Shown here one piece after another: positions 54,560 through 62,925 of a stretch of 64,000 nucleotides of DNA (position 1 is the stretch's first letter; each line of letters starts with the position of its first letter). The DNA comes from Methylobacterium hispanicum. GTDB lineage: Bacteria > Pseudomonadota > Alphaproteobacteria > Rhizobiales > Beijerinckiaceae. The notes beneath the pieces were generated by a model, which saw nothing but the letters and a program-made list of their open reading frames with translations, ran no database searches and was not told the DNA's origin. The position numbers and the translations under genes were made by a program. The DNA is taken from contig NZ_BPQO01000030.1 of NCBI RefSeq assembly GCF_022179285.1, positions 16,239 to 80,238 on the forward strand, given 5' to 3'.

Positions 54560-55732
54560 TTGCCCATCGCCCGCCGCCACCTGATCGGCTCCGGCCTCCT
54601 CGCGCTCGCGGGTGGGCCCGCGCTCGCCCGATCGGAGGAGCGATCCGCCAGCCCGAGCCGCTCCGTCGGCGGGCTCGAACTCGCCCACCTCGCCGACGCG
54701 CCCTCGACGCCGACCGGGCTCGCGATCTCGCGGGGCGGCCGTGTCTTCGTGATGATGCCGCGCTTCACCGCGCAGGTCCCGTTCACGGTGGGCGAGGTGA
54801 TGCCGGACGGCTCCGTCCGCCCCTATCCCGACGCCGGGACGAACCGGCCCGACGCGAAGCGCCCGCAGGCGAGCCTGTTCCACGTGCCCAACGGCGTGTT
54901 CGACCGCGACGACACGCTCTGGCTGCTCGACGCGGCCCTGCCCGAGGGCAAGGGCGCGCCGGTGCCGGGCGGCGCCAAGCTCGTCCAGGTCGATCTCGCC
55001 ACGGACCGCGTCGTGCGCGTGGTGCCGCTGGAGGCCGGGGTCGTCCCGACCTCCTCGCTCAACGACCTGCGGGTCGGCCGGCGCGACGGGCGGCCCGTGG
55101 CCTACGTCACCGACCAGGGCCAGGACGGGCGGGGCGCGATCCTGGCGGTCGATCTCGCGAGCGGGCTGGTGCTCAGGCGTCTGGCCGAGCACGCCAGCAC
55201 CCGGACGCAGAAGGGCGTGGTGAAGTTCGTCGAGCAGCGCCCCGTGATGCAGACGCAAGGGGACGGGCCGCCGCAGAGCCCGAAGGGCGGGGCCAACGGC
55301 ATCGCGCTGAGCCCCGACGGCGCGCGGCTGTACTACGCGCCCCTGATGGCCCGGCACCTCTACGCGGTCGAGACGGCGGCGCTCCTCGACCCGGGGACGA
55401 GCGACGCGGGGGTGGCCGCGACGGTCGCGGATCTCGGCGAGAAGGGCCTGACCGGCGGCCTCACCACCGATTCGAAGGACCGGGTCTACCTCAGCCTGCA
55501 GGAGCAGAACGCGGTCGGCCGGCGCGACCCGGACGGGCGCATCACGGTGATCGCGGCCGACGAGCGCCTGGTCTGGGCCGACACGTTCTGGATCACGCCG
55601 GAGCGCTGGCTCTACATCTCGGCCGCGCAGGTGAACCGGCGGCCGGAATTCAACGACGGGCAGGACCTCTCGAAGCCGCCCTACGCGATCCTGCGGATGC
55701 GCATCGACGCCGATCCGGTCGACGGGGTCTGA
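54560..55732 (+). CDS. Exported major royal jelly/Yellow-family propeller
   Basis: A 390-residue protein of the MRJP/Yellow superfamily: FHVPNGVFDRDDTLWLLDAA, SSLNDLRVGRRDGRPVAYVT, GGANGIALSPDGARLYYAPL and ADTFWITPERWLYIS. A basic N-terminus PIARRHLIGSGLLALAGG gives a twin-arginine-like signal. It starts with TTG at 54560 behind GAGGAG; no ATG fits. Family members bind small ligands or act as enzymes of unclear type. It is coupled to the SMP-30-like gene. Confidence 0.88.
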   Translation: MPIARRHLIGSGLLALAGGPALARSEERSASPSRSVGGLELAHLADAPSTPTGLAISRGGRVFVMMPRFTAQVPFTVGEVMPDGSVRPYPDAGTNRPDAKRPQASLFHVPNGVFDRDDTLWLLDAALPEGKGAPVPGGAKLVQVDLATDRVVRVVPLEAGVVPTSSLNDLRVGRRDGRPVAYVTDQGQDGRGAILAVDLASGLVLRRLAEHASTRTQKGVVKFVEQRPVMQTQGDGPPQSPKGGANGIALSPDGARLYYAPLMARHLYAVETAALLDPGTSDAGVAATVADLGEKGLTGGLTTDSKDRVYLSLQEQNAVGRRDPDGRITVIAADERLVWADTFWITPERWLYISAAQVNRRPEFNDGQDLSKPPYAILRMRIDADPVDGV

Positions 55733-55755
55733 TCGCGGGCCCGCGCGGCGCCCCG

Positions 55756-57123
55756 TCAGGCCGGCTCCCCGGCGAGCCGCCGCGCCGCCCGCTCGCGGCC
55801 GATCAGCGGCAGCAGCCCGGCGAGGTCCGGGCCGTGGTCGAGTCCGGTGAGCGCGAGGCGCAGCGGCATGAACAGGGCCTTGCCCGTTCGGCCCGTGCGC
55901 GCGCGGACCGCGCCCGTCCAGGCCTTCCAGGTCTCCGGTCCCCAGGGCTCGGGCGGCAGGGTCGCGGCGGCGGCGGCCGTCACCTCCGCGTCCGCCTCGG
56001 CGCGGACCGGCTCCACCGGCCCCGCCACCACCCGCCACCACGCGGCGGCCTCCGCGACGCGGCCGAGATTGGCCCGCACGGCGAGCCAGAACGGCTCGGC
56101 CACCGCCTCCGGCACGCCGAGGGCGGCCAGCCTGTCGGCGGCCTGCGGGTAGGGCATCGCGTGGATGAGCCGGGCGTTGAGCCCGTCGAGTTCCTGCGGG
56201 TCGAAGCGCGCGGGCGCGCGCGAGATGTGGGCGAGATCGACGAGCCCGGCGAGTTCGTCGAGCGAGGCGACCGGCCGCACCGCCTCCGCCGAGCCGGTGA
56301 GCACGGCGAGCGCGCGGACGGAGGCCGGCTCGTAGCCCGCCTCGCGCAGCGAGCGCAGCGAGAGGTGGCCGAGGCGCTTCGACAGCCCCTCCCCGTCCGC
56401 CGTGGTCAGGAGGTTGTGGTGGCCGAAGGCGGGGACGGGCGCGTCCAGCGCCTCGAAGATCTGCACCTGCACGCCCGTGTTGGTGACGTGGTCCTCGCCG
56501 CGGATCACGTGGGTGATCCCCATCTCGGCGTCGTCCACGACGGAGGGCAGCGTGTAGAGGTAGCTGCCGTCGGCGCGGATCAGCACCGGGTCCGAGAGCG
56601 AGGCGCAATCGACGTGGGCGGCCCCGCGCACGAGGTCGTCCCAGCCGACCGTGCGGTGGTCGAGCCGGAAGCGCCAGTGCGGGCGCCGCCCCTCCGCCTC
56701 GTAGGCGGCGCGCTGCTCGGGCGTGAGGCTCAGGGCCGCGCGGTCGTAGACCGGCGGCAGGCCGCGCCCGAGCTGGCGCTTGCGGCGGCGCTCCAGCTCC
56801 TCGGCCGTCTCGTAGCAGGGGTAGAGCCGTCCCGCCGCCCGCAACCGCTCGGCCGCCGCGTCGTAGAGCGCCACCCGGTCGGACTGGCGCGCGAACAGGT
56901 CCGGCACGATGCCGAGCCAGGCGAGATCCTCGCCGATGGCGTGCGCGAACGCGGCGGTCGAGCGCCCGCGGTCGGTGTCGTCGAGGCGCAGCAGGAAGCG
57001 CCCGCCCCGGGCGCGGGCGAAGAGCGCGTTGAGGAGCGCCGGCCGGGCGTTGCCGATGTGCAGGAAGCCGGTCGGCGAGGGCGCGAAGCGGACGAGCGGT
57101 GCGGGCGAGGTCGGCGCGGTCAT
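55756..57123 (-). CDS. gltX: Glutamate-tRNA ligase
   Basis: A 455-residue class I aminoacyl-tRNA synthetase: RFAPSPTGFLHIGNARPALL (HIGH motif as HIGN), DDTDRGRS, PVYDRAAL, HVIRGEDHVTNTG and GLSKRLGHL (the KMSKS motif). It charges tRNA-Glu (and possibly tRNA-Gln, if non-discriminating, as in many alphaproteobacteria). The start at 57123 (MTAPTSPAP... frame beginning MRRGSR-type residues upstream in the same frame) has GAGGG upstream. Confidence 0.93.
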   Translation of the reverse strand: MTAPTSPAPLVRFAPSPTGFLHIGNARPALLNALFARARGGRFLLRLDDTDRGRSTAAFAHAIGEDLAWLGIVPDLFARQSDRVALYDAAAERLRAAGRLYPCYETAEELERRRKRQLGRGLPPVYDRAALSLTPEQRAAYEAEGRRPHWRFRLDHRTVGWDDLVRGAAHVDCASLSDPVLIRADGSYLYTLPSVVDDAEMGITHVIRGEDHVTNTGVQVQIFEALDAPVPAFGHHNLLTTADGEGLSKRLGHLSLRSLREAGYEPASVRALAVLTGSAEAVRPVASLDELAGLVDLAHISRAPARFDPQELDGLNARLIHAMPYPQAADRLAALGVPEAVAEPFWLAVRANLGRVAEAAAWWRVVAGPVEPVRAEADAEVTAAAAATLPPEPWGPETWKAWTGAVRARTGRTGKALFMPLRLALTGLDHGPDLAGLLPLIGRERAARRLAGEPA

Positions 57124-57575
57124 GCGCGACCCTCTACGCATCATCCTGGCGCCTGTCACATCGCCCCGCCCGGAACGCCGCCCGAAACGACGCCCGTCGC
57201 CGGGGAAACCCGCACCAGCGGCCCACCCGGCGGACCAGCAGCGCGCGCCGACGGGGCTGCGCGCCGCCACGGCCGGCACCGATTCGTCGGGCGGCCGGCA
57301 ACGCGGCGCCCCCGGGCGCGGCGTGCCGATGGTGGACGGCGGGGACGGAGGCGGCGGCCGACAGTCCGACCGGCGCCTGCGGGCCCGCGACCGTGCTCCG
57401 CCGGCATCACCGCCGGGCGTTCTGACGGAGGAGCCGCCGGACGGAGCGGAAATCAACCCCCTGTTGCGGGCCTCGCGGCTAGAAGGCCGGCGCCGGGCGA
57501 TTCCCGCCCGGCTCCCCGGCGCGGGCGCGCGCCGGCGGAGATCGCCGAGACCGCGCGCAAGATCCCCAACGCCCC
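57124..57575. other. 450-base stretch without a convincing gene
   Basis: Apart from the likely gltX promoter I see no gene with coding-like structure here. Long open frames exist on both strands only because the sequence is so GC-rich. Confidence 0.5.
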
Positions 57576-57656
57576 ATGACCGTCATCGCACTCGTGCTCG
57601 TCGGCAACCTCGTGCTCGCCGGCCTCTTCTCCCTCGTCGCCGTCGTGCTGGATTGA
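57576..57656 (+). CDS. Possible 26-residue membrane protein
   Basis: A short open frame encodes MTVIALVLVGNLVLAGLFSL and six further residues, a single hydrophobic helix ending in Asp. It has an ATG start but no clear ribosome-binding site. Single-helix proteins of this size are common and often missed. Base use fits its neighbours. It could be chance. Confidence 0.3.
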   Translation: MTVIALVLVGNLVLAGLFSLVAVVLD

Positions 57657-57710
57657 GGAGCCCTTGATCGAGGCGCCCTCCGGGGGCGCCCTCCCCGGGC
57701 CCGGTCCCGG

Positions 57711-57884
57711 TCAGCGATCCGGCTTCTCGATCTGGGCCAGCAGGTCCGTGAGGCGCTGGCCCATCGGTGCCGACAGGCTGTCGGCGTAGAGGCCCCGCAG
57801 GCTCTGGCCGATCTGGCGGCGGGCCGCCGGCTTGAGCTGGGCGGGCGGTGGCGTCTCCGGCAGACGGCTCGGCTCCTTCGGCAT
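57711..57884 (-). CDS. NepR-like anti-sigma factor
   Basis: A 57-residue protein. A proline-rich N-terminus is followed by ARRQIGQSLRGLYADSLSAP and MGQRLTDLLAQIEKPDR, matching the NepR pattern (IGxxLRxxY ... P-x-R-L-x-x-L-L). NepR binds the sigma factor EcfG and is itself sequestered by PhyR in the general stress response. The start at 57884 has GAGAGGA upstream. No phyR or ecfG lies nearby, so this may be a second copy. Confidence 0.72.
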   Translation of the reverse strand: MPKEPSRLPETPPPAQLKPAARRQIGQSLRGLYADSLSAPMGQRLTDLLAQIEKPDR

Positions 57885-57986
57885 GACCCGCGATCCTCTC
57901 GCCCCCGGCATGGACCGAGTGTCGCGGGGCTTGGTTAAGGCTCCGTCACCGCAACCCGGACCGCTCTCCGAAACCCGAGGAACGAG

Positions 57987-58016
57987 AAAGGCCCGCCGGG
58001 ATCCGGCGGGCCTTTT
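57987..58016. terminator. Bidirectional hairpin terminator
   Basis: A 13-bp perfect stem (AAAGGCCCGCCGG and its complement) with a three-base loop ends in T-runs on both strands. It is placed after the minus-strand lipoprotein gene at 58089-58424. Confidence 0.8.
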
Positions 58017-58088
58017 GCCTGGCTGAGTCTCGGCGATTCCCGGCGGAGACCGGGGCCGGTCTTGCCGGGGCCGGACGGCGGCGCGGCC

Positions 58089-58424
58089 CTACGGATAGCC
58101 GTAGCGGCTCTTGGCGGCTGCGAGCAGGTGCAGCGCCTCGCCGTCGCGACCGGCCGCACAGGCGGCGGCGGCACGGTCGAGGTCGGCGCCGAAGCGCGCG
58201 CCCACCGGCTTGTTGAGGTCGCCGCTCGCGACGTCGGCGCTCACCACGGCCTGCGTGCGGGCGATGGCCGGGCCGCAACCGGCGCCCTGGGGCAGCGCGG
58301 CGGGCGCCGCGACGGGCGCCACCGCCGCGGCGACGGGCGGCGGCGCGCTCGCCCCCGACTGGCAGGACGCCAGACCTGCGGCGGCGAGGAGGACGAGCGT
58401 CAGGCGGAAGGCTTGCGTCGGCAC
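58089..58424 (-). CDS. Small hypothetical lipoprotein
   Basis: A 111-residue protein. A hydrophobic signal LTLVLLAAAGLASCQSG carries a lipobox (LASC), followed by an alanine/proline/valine-rich linker and a folded part with GCGPAIARTQAVVSADVAS and AGRDGEALHLLAAAKSRYGY, resembling a short helical repeat. It is likely a periplasm-facing lipoprotein. GTG at 58424 is chosen because it yields the signal and has AGGGA upstream; a longer frame exists. The family is not recognised. Confidence 0.7.
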   Translation of the reverse strand: MPTQAFRLTLVLLAAAGLASCQSGASAPPPVAAAVAPVAAPAALPQGAGCGPAIARTQAVVSADVASGDLNKPVGARFGADLDRAAAACAAGRDGEALHLLAAAKSRYGYP

Positions 58425-58533
58425 GGCACGGATCCCTGAACGGCGCAGCTCGGCGCCGGCCGGGGTTGTGGGACGGCCGGTCCGGCGGGTCAACGGGTGG
58501 CGGGCCTCGCCGCCGCCCGCCTGTTGCGCCGGC

Positions 58534-59004
58534 CTATTTGGCCTTGTCGGCGATGCCCTTCAGGCCCGCGTCGTAGATCCCCGAGATCACGTCCTGCGCG
58601 ACCGGGTCCGGCACGCCCTTGGCGCTGAAGCTGCCCTGCCACGTCACCTTCGAGCCGGAGCCCTCGGGCGCGACGGCCAGCGTCGAGCGGTAGTCCGAGA
58701 CCGGCAGCGGGCCCTCCAGGATGGTGTAGGTGTAGCTCATCACCTTGTCGTCGCGGGAGACCTGCTGCTCGGCGAGCGTGCCGCCGCCCTTGAGGCTGAG
58801 CGTGCGGATCTTCTGCCCGTCCTTCTCGGAGGCGACGCACTTCTCGATCGCCGGATGCCAGTCGGCGATGCCGCAGAAATCGCCGATCGTCTGCCAGACC
58901 TTGTCGGGATGGGCCGGCAGGTCGGCCGATTTCTGCACCTCGATCGCGTGGCCGGGCAGCGTGCCGGCGAGCAGGACGAGGGCGGGCAGGGCGAGGCGCA
59001 GCAT
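58534..59004 (-). CDS. Exported SRPBCC (START-like) protein
   Basis: A 156-residue protein. The signal is MLRLALPALVLLAGTLPGHA. It is followed by an SRPBCC/polyketide-cyclase fold: ADLPAHPDKVWQTIGDFCGI, WHPAIEKCVAS, SYTYTILEGPLPVSDYRSTL, KVTWQGSFSAKG. It probably binds a hydrophobic ligand in the periplasm. Start 59004 has GGAGA upstream; METCPML five codons earlier is an alternative. Confidence 0.82.
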   Translation of the reverse strand: MLRLALPALVLLAGTLPGHAIEVQKSADLPAHPDKVWQTIGDFCGIADWHPAIEKCVASEKDGQKIRTLSLKGGGTLAEQQVSRDDKVMSYTYTILEGPLPVSDYRSTLAVAPEGSGSKVTWQGSFSAKGVPDPVAQDVISGIYDAGLKGIADKAK

Positions 59005-59221
59005 CGGGCAGGTCTCCATCCGTTCGGGGTTTGCGCGGGCGGGCCCGCGCCGGCTCTTCGGCCGGGACGGAGCTAGGACCGAGGCGCAGCCTGACAATGG
59101 CCGGCGCGGCGGACTCGCCCGATCGTGCGGGCCGCCGTCACGTTTCGCGATGGTTTCGGGCTCGGCGCCCCGAGACCCCGCCCGGGGGACCTCGAGCCCT
59201 CGGGAGTCCCGTCGATCCCGC

Positions 59222-60565
59222 TCAGGCCACCCGATCGATCGCCGCCCCGACGATCTCCGCCATCTCGCGGATCTCGTCGCGCTCCACGATCAGCGGGGGC
59301 GAGAGCGCGATGATGTCGCCGGTCACCCGGATCAGCAGGCCGCGCCGGAAGCAGTCCGTGAAGACCTCGTAGGCGCGCTTGCCCGGCGCGTCCGGCCGCG
59401 GGGTCAGCTCGATGCCCGCGACGAGGCCGATGGTGCGGATGTCGCTGACATGGGCGCGCGCCCGCAGGTCGTGCATCGCCGAAGCCCAGTCCCCGGCGAG
59501 TTCCGCGGCGCGGGTGAGCAGCCCTTCCCGGGCGTAGATATCGAGGGTGGCGATCCCCGCCGCGCAGGCCACCGGATGCCCCGAATAGGTGTAGCCGTGG
59601 AACAGCTCGATCCCGTCCGGCCCCTGCATCAGCGCGTCGTGGACCGCGCGCCGGGCGAAGACCGCGCCCATCGGCACCGTGCCGTTGGTGATGCCCTTGG
59701 CCGTCGTGACGAGGTCCGGCACCACGCCGAAGAAGTCGGTCGCGAAGGGCGTGCCGAGCCGGCCGAACCCGGTGATCACCTCGTCGAAGATCAGCAGGAT
59801 GCCGTGGCGCGTGCAGATCTCGCGCAGGCGCTCCAGATAGCCCCGCGGCGGGATCAGCACGCCGGTCGAGCCCGCCACCGGCTCGACGATGCAGGCCGCG
59901 ATCGTCTCCGCTCCGTGGAGCTGGACCAGCCGCTCGAGGTCGTCGGCGAGGTCCGCGCCGTGCTCGGGCTGGCCCTTGGCGAAGGCGTTGCGGGCCGGGT
60001 CGTGCGTGTGGCGCAGGTGATCGGCGCCCGGCAGTTGCGGGAAGGCCCGCCGGTTCGTCACGATGCCGCCGACCGAGATGCCGCCGAAGCCGACGCCGTG
60101 ATAGCCGCGCTCGCGCCCGATCAGCCGCGTGCGCGTGCCCTGCCCGATCGCCCGCTGGTAGGCGAGCGCGATCTTGAGCGCGGTATCGACGGATTCGGAG
60201 CCGGAATTCGTGAGGAACACCCGGTCGAGTCCCGCCTCCGGACCGCCCGGCGCGATCGCGGCCAGCCGCTCGGCGAAGTCGAAGGCGATCGGATGCCCCA
60301 TCTGGAAGGTCGGGGCGAAGTCGAGGCGCTCCAGCTGATGCGCGACGGCCTCGGCGATGCCGCGCCGCCCGTGCCCGGCGTTGACGCACCACAGCCCTGC
60401 CGTGCCGTCGAGGATCCGTCGGCCGTCATCGGCCGTGTAGTGCATGCCCTCGGCCGAGACGAGCATCCGCGGCGACGCCTTGAACTGGCGGTTGGCCGTG
60501 AAGGGCATCCAGAACGCGTCGAGCGAGGGGGTGTTGGGACGGGTCTCGGAGAGATTCTCTGACAT
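59222..60565 (-). CDS. Class III omega-aminotransferase
   Basis: A 447-residue PLP-dependent class III aminotransferase: FWMPFTANRQFK, GLWCVNAGHGR, FLTNSGSESVDTALKIA (phosphate-binding region), YHGVGFGGISVGG, LLIFDEVITGFGRLG (Asp for the PLP nitrogen) and TTAKGITNGTVPMGAV (the PLP-lysine). It fits beta-alanine or omega-amino-acid:pyruvate transaminases. It is divergent from an XRE-cupin regulator with an operator-like palindrome between. The exact amine donor is not shown. Confidence 0.9.
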   Translation of the reverse strand: MSENLSETRPNTPSLDAFWMPFTANRQFKASPRMLVSAEGMHYTADDGRRILDGTAGLWCVNAGHGRRGIAEAVAHQLERLDFAPTFQMGHPIAFDFAERLAAIAPGGPEAGLDRVFLTNSGSESVDTALKIALAYQRAIGQGTRTRLIGRERGYHGVGFGGISVGGIVTNRRAFPQLPGADHLRHTHDPARNAFAKGQPEHGADLADDLERLVQLHGAETIAACIVEPVAGSTGVLIPPRGYLERLREICTRHGILLIFDEVITGFGRLGTPFATDFFGVVPDLVTTAKGITNGTVPMGAVFARRAVHDALMQGPDGIELFHGYTYSGHPVACAAGIATLDIYAREGLLTRAAELAGDWASAMHDLRARAHVSDIRTIGLVAGIELTPRPDAPGKRAYEVFTDCFRRGLLIRVTGDIIALSPPLIVERDEIREMAEIVGAAIDRVA

Positions 60566-60681
60566 GGGGCACTCGCGGCGACGCGGCTTCGACGCGCGAC
60601 AGGACGCCTTTCGCCAGCCCGCAACAAGTCCTTTTCTCGGCCGCCGCAAGCCGTTGACGGGACGGCATCCGGGTGCGCACC

Positions 60682-60698
60682 GTTGCGCGATCCGCAAC
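60682..60698. promoter_or_regulatory. Operator-like palindrome of the XRE-cupin regulator
   Basis: GTTGCG and CGCAAC form a perfect inverted repeat with a 5-base spacer, 23 bases upstream of the regulator ATG in the divergent promoter. A half-site CCGCAAC occurs further towards the aminotransferase gene. It is a likely binding site of the regulator. Confidence 0.6.
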
Positions 60699-60720
60699 AG
60701 CCGCAAAGGGTCCGGCCGGA

Positions 60721-61269
60721 ATGAGCGTCGATGTAGGGGAGCGGCTGCGCTTCGTCCGGCTGCGGCACGGCCTGTCGCAGCGGGCGCTCGCCAAGCGCGC
60801 CGGGGTGACGAACTCGACGATCTCCCTCATCGAGTCGAACCGGGTGAACCCGTCCGTCGGGGCCCTGAAGCGCATCCTCGACGGCGTGCCAATCGGTCTC
60901 GCGGACTTCTTCGCCGTGGAGCCCGAACGCGAGCGCAAGGCCTTCTACGCCACGGAGGAACTCACCGAGATCGGCAAGGGCAAGATCTCGTACCGGCAGG
61001 TCGGCGAGACGCTGTTCGGGCGCCAGCTCCAGATTCTGAAGGAGCGTTACGAGGTCGGCGCCGACACGGGCCGCATCCCGCTCTCGCACGAGGGCGAGGA
61101 GGGCGGGATCGTGCTCTCGGGCCGGCTCGAGGTGACGGTCGGCGACGAGCGCCGGATCCTCGGACCCGGCGACGCCTACGCTTTCGACAGCCGGCGCCCG
61201 CACCGGTTCCGGTGCATCGGCCCCGTGCCGTGCGAGGTCGTCAGCGCGTGCACGCCGCCGAGCTTCTGA
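60721..61269 (+). CDS. XRE-family regulator with cupin domain (PuuR-like)
   Basis: A 182-residue protein. The helix-turn-helix is at about residues 8-62 (GLSQRALAKRAGVTNSTISL and IESNRVNPSVGALKRIL), and a C-terminal cupin (about 110-178) has GEEGGIVLSGRLEVTVGDE, GPGDAYAFDSRRPHRF. It resembles PuuR and similar regulators of amine and amino-acid catabolism. It is divergent from the aminotransferase and probably represses it. The effector may be the amine substrate or a product. Confidence 0.9.
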   Translation: MSVDVGERLRFVRLRHGLSQRALAKRAGVTNSTISLIESNRVNPSVGALKRILDGVPIGLADFFAVEPERERKAFYATEELTEIGKGKISYRQVGETLFGRQLQILKERYEVGADTGRIPLSHEGEEGGIVLSGRLEVTVGDERRILGPGDAYAFDSRRPHRFRCIGPVPCEVVSACTPPSF

Positions 61270-61456
61270 GAGAGGTCCCGCGCCGCCATGCGGAAGCCGC
61301 GCCTCGGCCCTGCACGGGGACGGGCGGCGAAACCGCTTCGAATTCAGCCTGTTGACAGCAGGTCGACCGGGCCGGGCCCCGGTCTCCGGGGCGGCTGCCC
61401 GAACGCCCCGGGGTGACAACCGTTACGTGCACTCCAGCAGTTTAATCCCTGGCATA

Positions 61457-61487
61457 TTGCATAATCGGAAATTTTTTGCATGATCCG
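61457..61487. promoter_or_regulatory. Direct repeats TTGCATRATCSG upstream of oxlT
   Basis: TTGCATAATCGG (61457-61468) and TTGCATGATCCG (61476-61487) lie 19 bases apart, about two helical turns, in an AT-rich patch 45 bases before the oxlT start. It may be an activator-binding site next to the promoter. Confidence 0.5.
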
Positions 61488-61531
61488 AGCGTCGGCCCCG
61501 GAATGCCGACGCCCCACGATAAGGATCAGGG

Positions 61532-62818
61532 ATGGAACGCCAGGACACCTCGTCCGCCAAATGGTGGCAGCTCGCCTTCGGCATCCTCTGCATGGCGATG
61601 ATCGCCAACCTGCAGTACGGCTGGACGCTCTTCGTCGATCCGATCGACGCCAAGTACCACTGGGGTCGCGCCGCGATCCAGTTCGCCTTCACGCTCTTCG
61701 TCGCCACCGAGACCTGGCTCGTGCCCGTGGAAGCCTGGTTCGTGGACCGCTACGGCCCGCGGATCGTGGTCTGCTTCGGCGGCGTGATGATCGCGCTCGC
61801 CTGGGTGCTCAACGCCCACGCCACCTCGCTGCCCATGCTCTACGCGGGCTCGGTGATCGGCGGCATCGGCGCGGGCTCGGTCTACGGCACCTGCGTGGGC
61901 AACGCCCTCAAGTGGTTCCCGGATCGCCGCGGCCTCGCCGCCGGCGCCACCGCCGCGGGCTTCGGCGCGGGCGCGGCCCTCACGGTCGTGCCGATCGCCA
62001 AGATGATCGCCACCAGCGGCTACGAGAACGCCTTCCTGTATTTCGGCCTCGGTCAGGGCGCCGTCGTGGTGGTGATGTCGTTCCTGCTGCGCAAGCCCAG
62101 CGTCAGCGCCCCGGTCCAGCGCAAGAGCCTGCGCCTGCCCCAGACGCAGGTCGACCGTACGCCCCGCGAGGCGGTCCGCACCCCGGTCTTCTGGGTGATG
62201 TACGCGATGTTCGTGATGGTGGCCTCCGGCGGCCTGATGGCGGCGGCCCAGATCGCCCCGATCGCCCACGACTTCAAGGTCGCCGACGTCCCGGTCTCGA
62301 TCCTCGGCCTGCAGATGGCGGCCCTCACCCTCGCGATCTCCCTCGACCGCATCTTCGACGGGTTCGGCCGGCCGTTCTTCGGCTACGTCTCCGACCGGAT
62401 CGGGCGCGAGAACACGATGTTCATCGCCTTCAGCACGGCCGCCTTCGCGGTGATCCTGCTGCTCGCCTACGGCCGCAACCCGCTGGTCTTCGTCTTCGCC
62501 ACGGCGATCTATTTCGGCGTGTTCGGCGAGATCTACTCGCTGTTCCCGGCGACCTGCGGCGACACTTTCGGATCGAAATACGCCGCCAGCAACGCCGGCC
62601 TGCTCTACACCGCCAAGGGCTCGGCCGCGATGCTCGTACCCTTCGGCAGCATGGTCGCGGCAGCCTATGGCTGGACGGCGGTATTCGGGCTGATCATCGG
62701 CCTCAACGTCACCGCGGCGGCGCTCGCCATGTTCGTCCTGCGCCCGATGCGCCTGCGCTATCTCGCGGGTAGCCAGACGGCGAACGCGCCGGCAGGCCGG
62801 CCCGTCGAGGCGGTCTGA
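61532..62818 (+). CDS. oxlT: Oxalate/formate antiporter-type MFS transporter
   Basis: A 428-residue major facilitator of the OxlT family with twelve helices: NLQYGWTLFVDPIDAKYHWG at the N-terminus, VEAWFVDRYGPR, SVIGGIGAGSVYGTCVGNAL, KWFPDRRGLAAGATAAGFG, FDGFGRPFFGYVSDRIGREN and AASNAGLLYTAKGSAAM (the Lys in helix 11 that binds oxalate in OxlT). It probably exchanges oxalate for formate. The start has AAGGA upstream. A strong terminator follows. Confidence 0.92.
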   Translation: MERQDTSSAKWWQLAFGILCMAMIANLQYGWTLFVDPIDAKYHWGRAAIQFAFTLFVATETWLVPVEAWFVDRYGPRIVVCFGGVMIALAWVLNAHATSLPMLYAGSVIGGIGAGSVYGTCVGNALKWFPDRRGLAAGATAAGFGAGAALTVVPIAKMIATSGYENAFLYFGLGQGAVVVVMSFLLRKPSVSAPVQRKSLRLPQTQVDRTPREAVRTPVFWVMYAMFVMVASGGLMAAAQIAPIAHDFKVADVPVSILGLQMAALTLAISLDRIFDGFGRPFFGYVSDRIGRENTMFIAFSTAAFAVILLLAYGRNPLVFVFATAIYFGVFGEIYSLFPATCGDTFGSKYAASNAGLLYTAKGSAAMLVPFGSMVAAAYGWTAVFGLIIGLNVTAAALAMFVLRPMRLRYLAGSQTANAPAGRPVEAV

Positions 62819-62838
62819 CCCGCACCGCGGACGGGCAC

Positions 62839-62883
62839 AAGAGCGCCCCGCGCGATCCTCGGATCGCGCGGGGCGCTCTTGTT
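62839..62883 (+). terminator. Strong rho-independent terminator after oxlT
   Basis: A 20-bp perfect inverted repeat (AAGAGCGCCCCGCGCGATCC and its complement, 62839-62858 and 62861-62880) is followed by GTTT. It lies between oxlT and the convergent purU stop and can act in both directions. Confidence 0.9.
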
Positions 62884-62925
62884 TCGACACCCTCTTCGAT
62901 GGCGGCGATCCCGGAGCGCGGCCGG

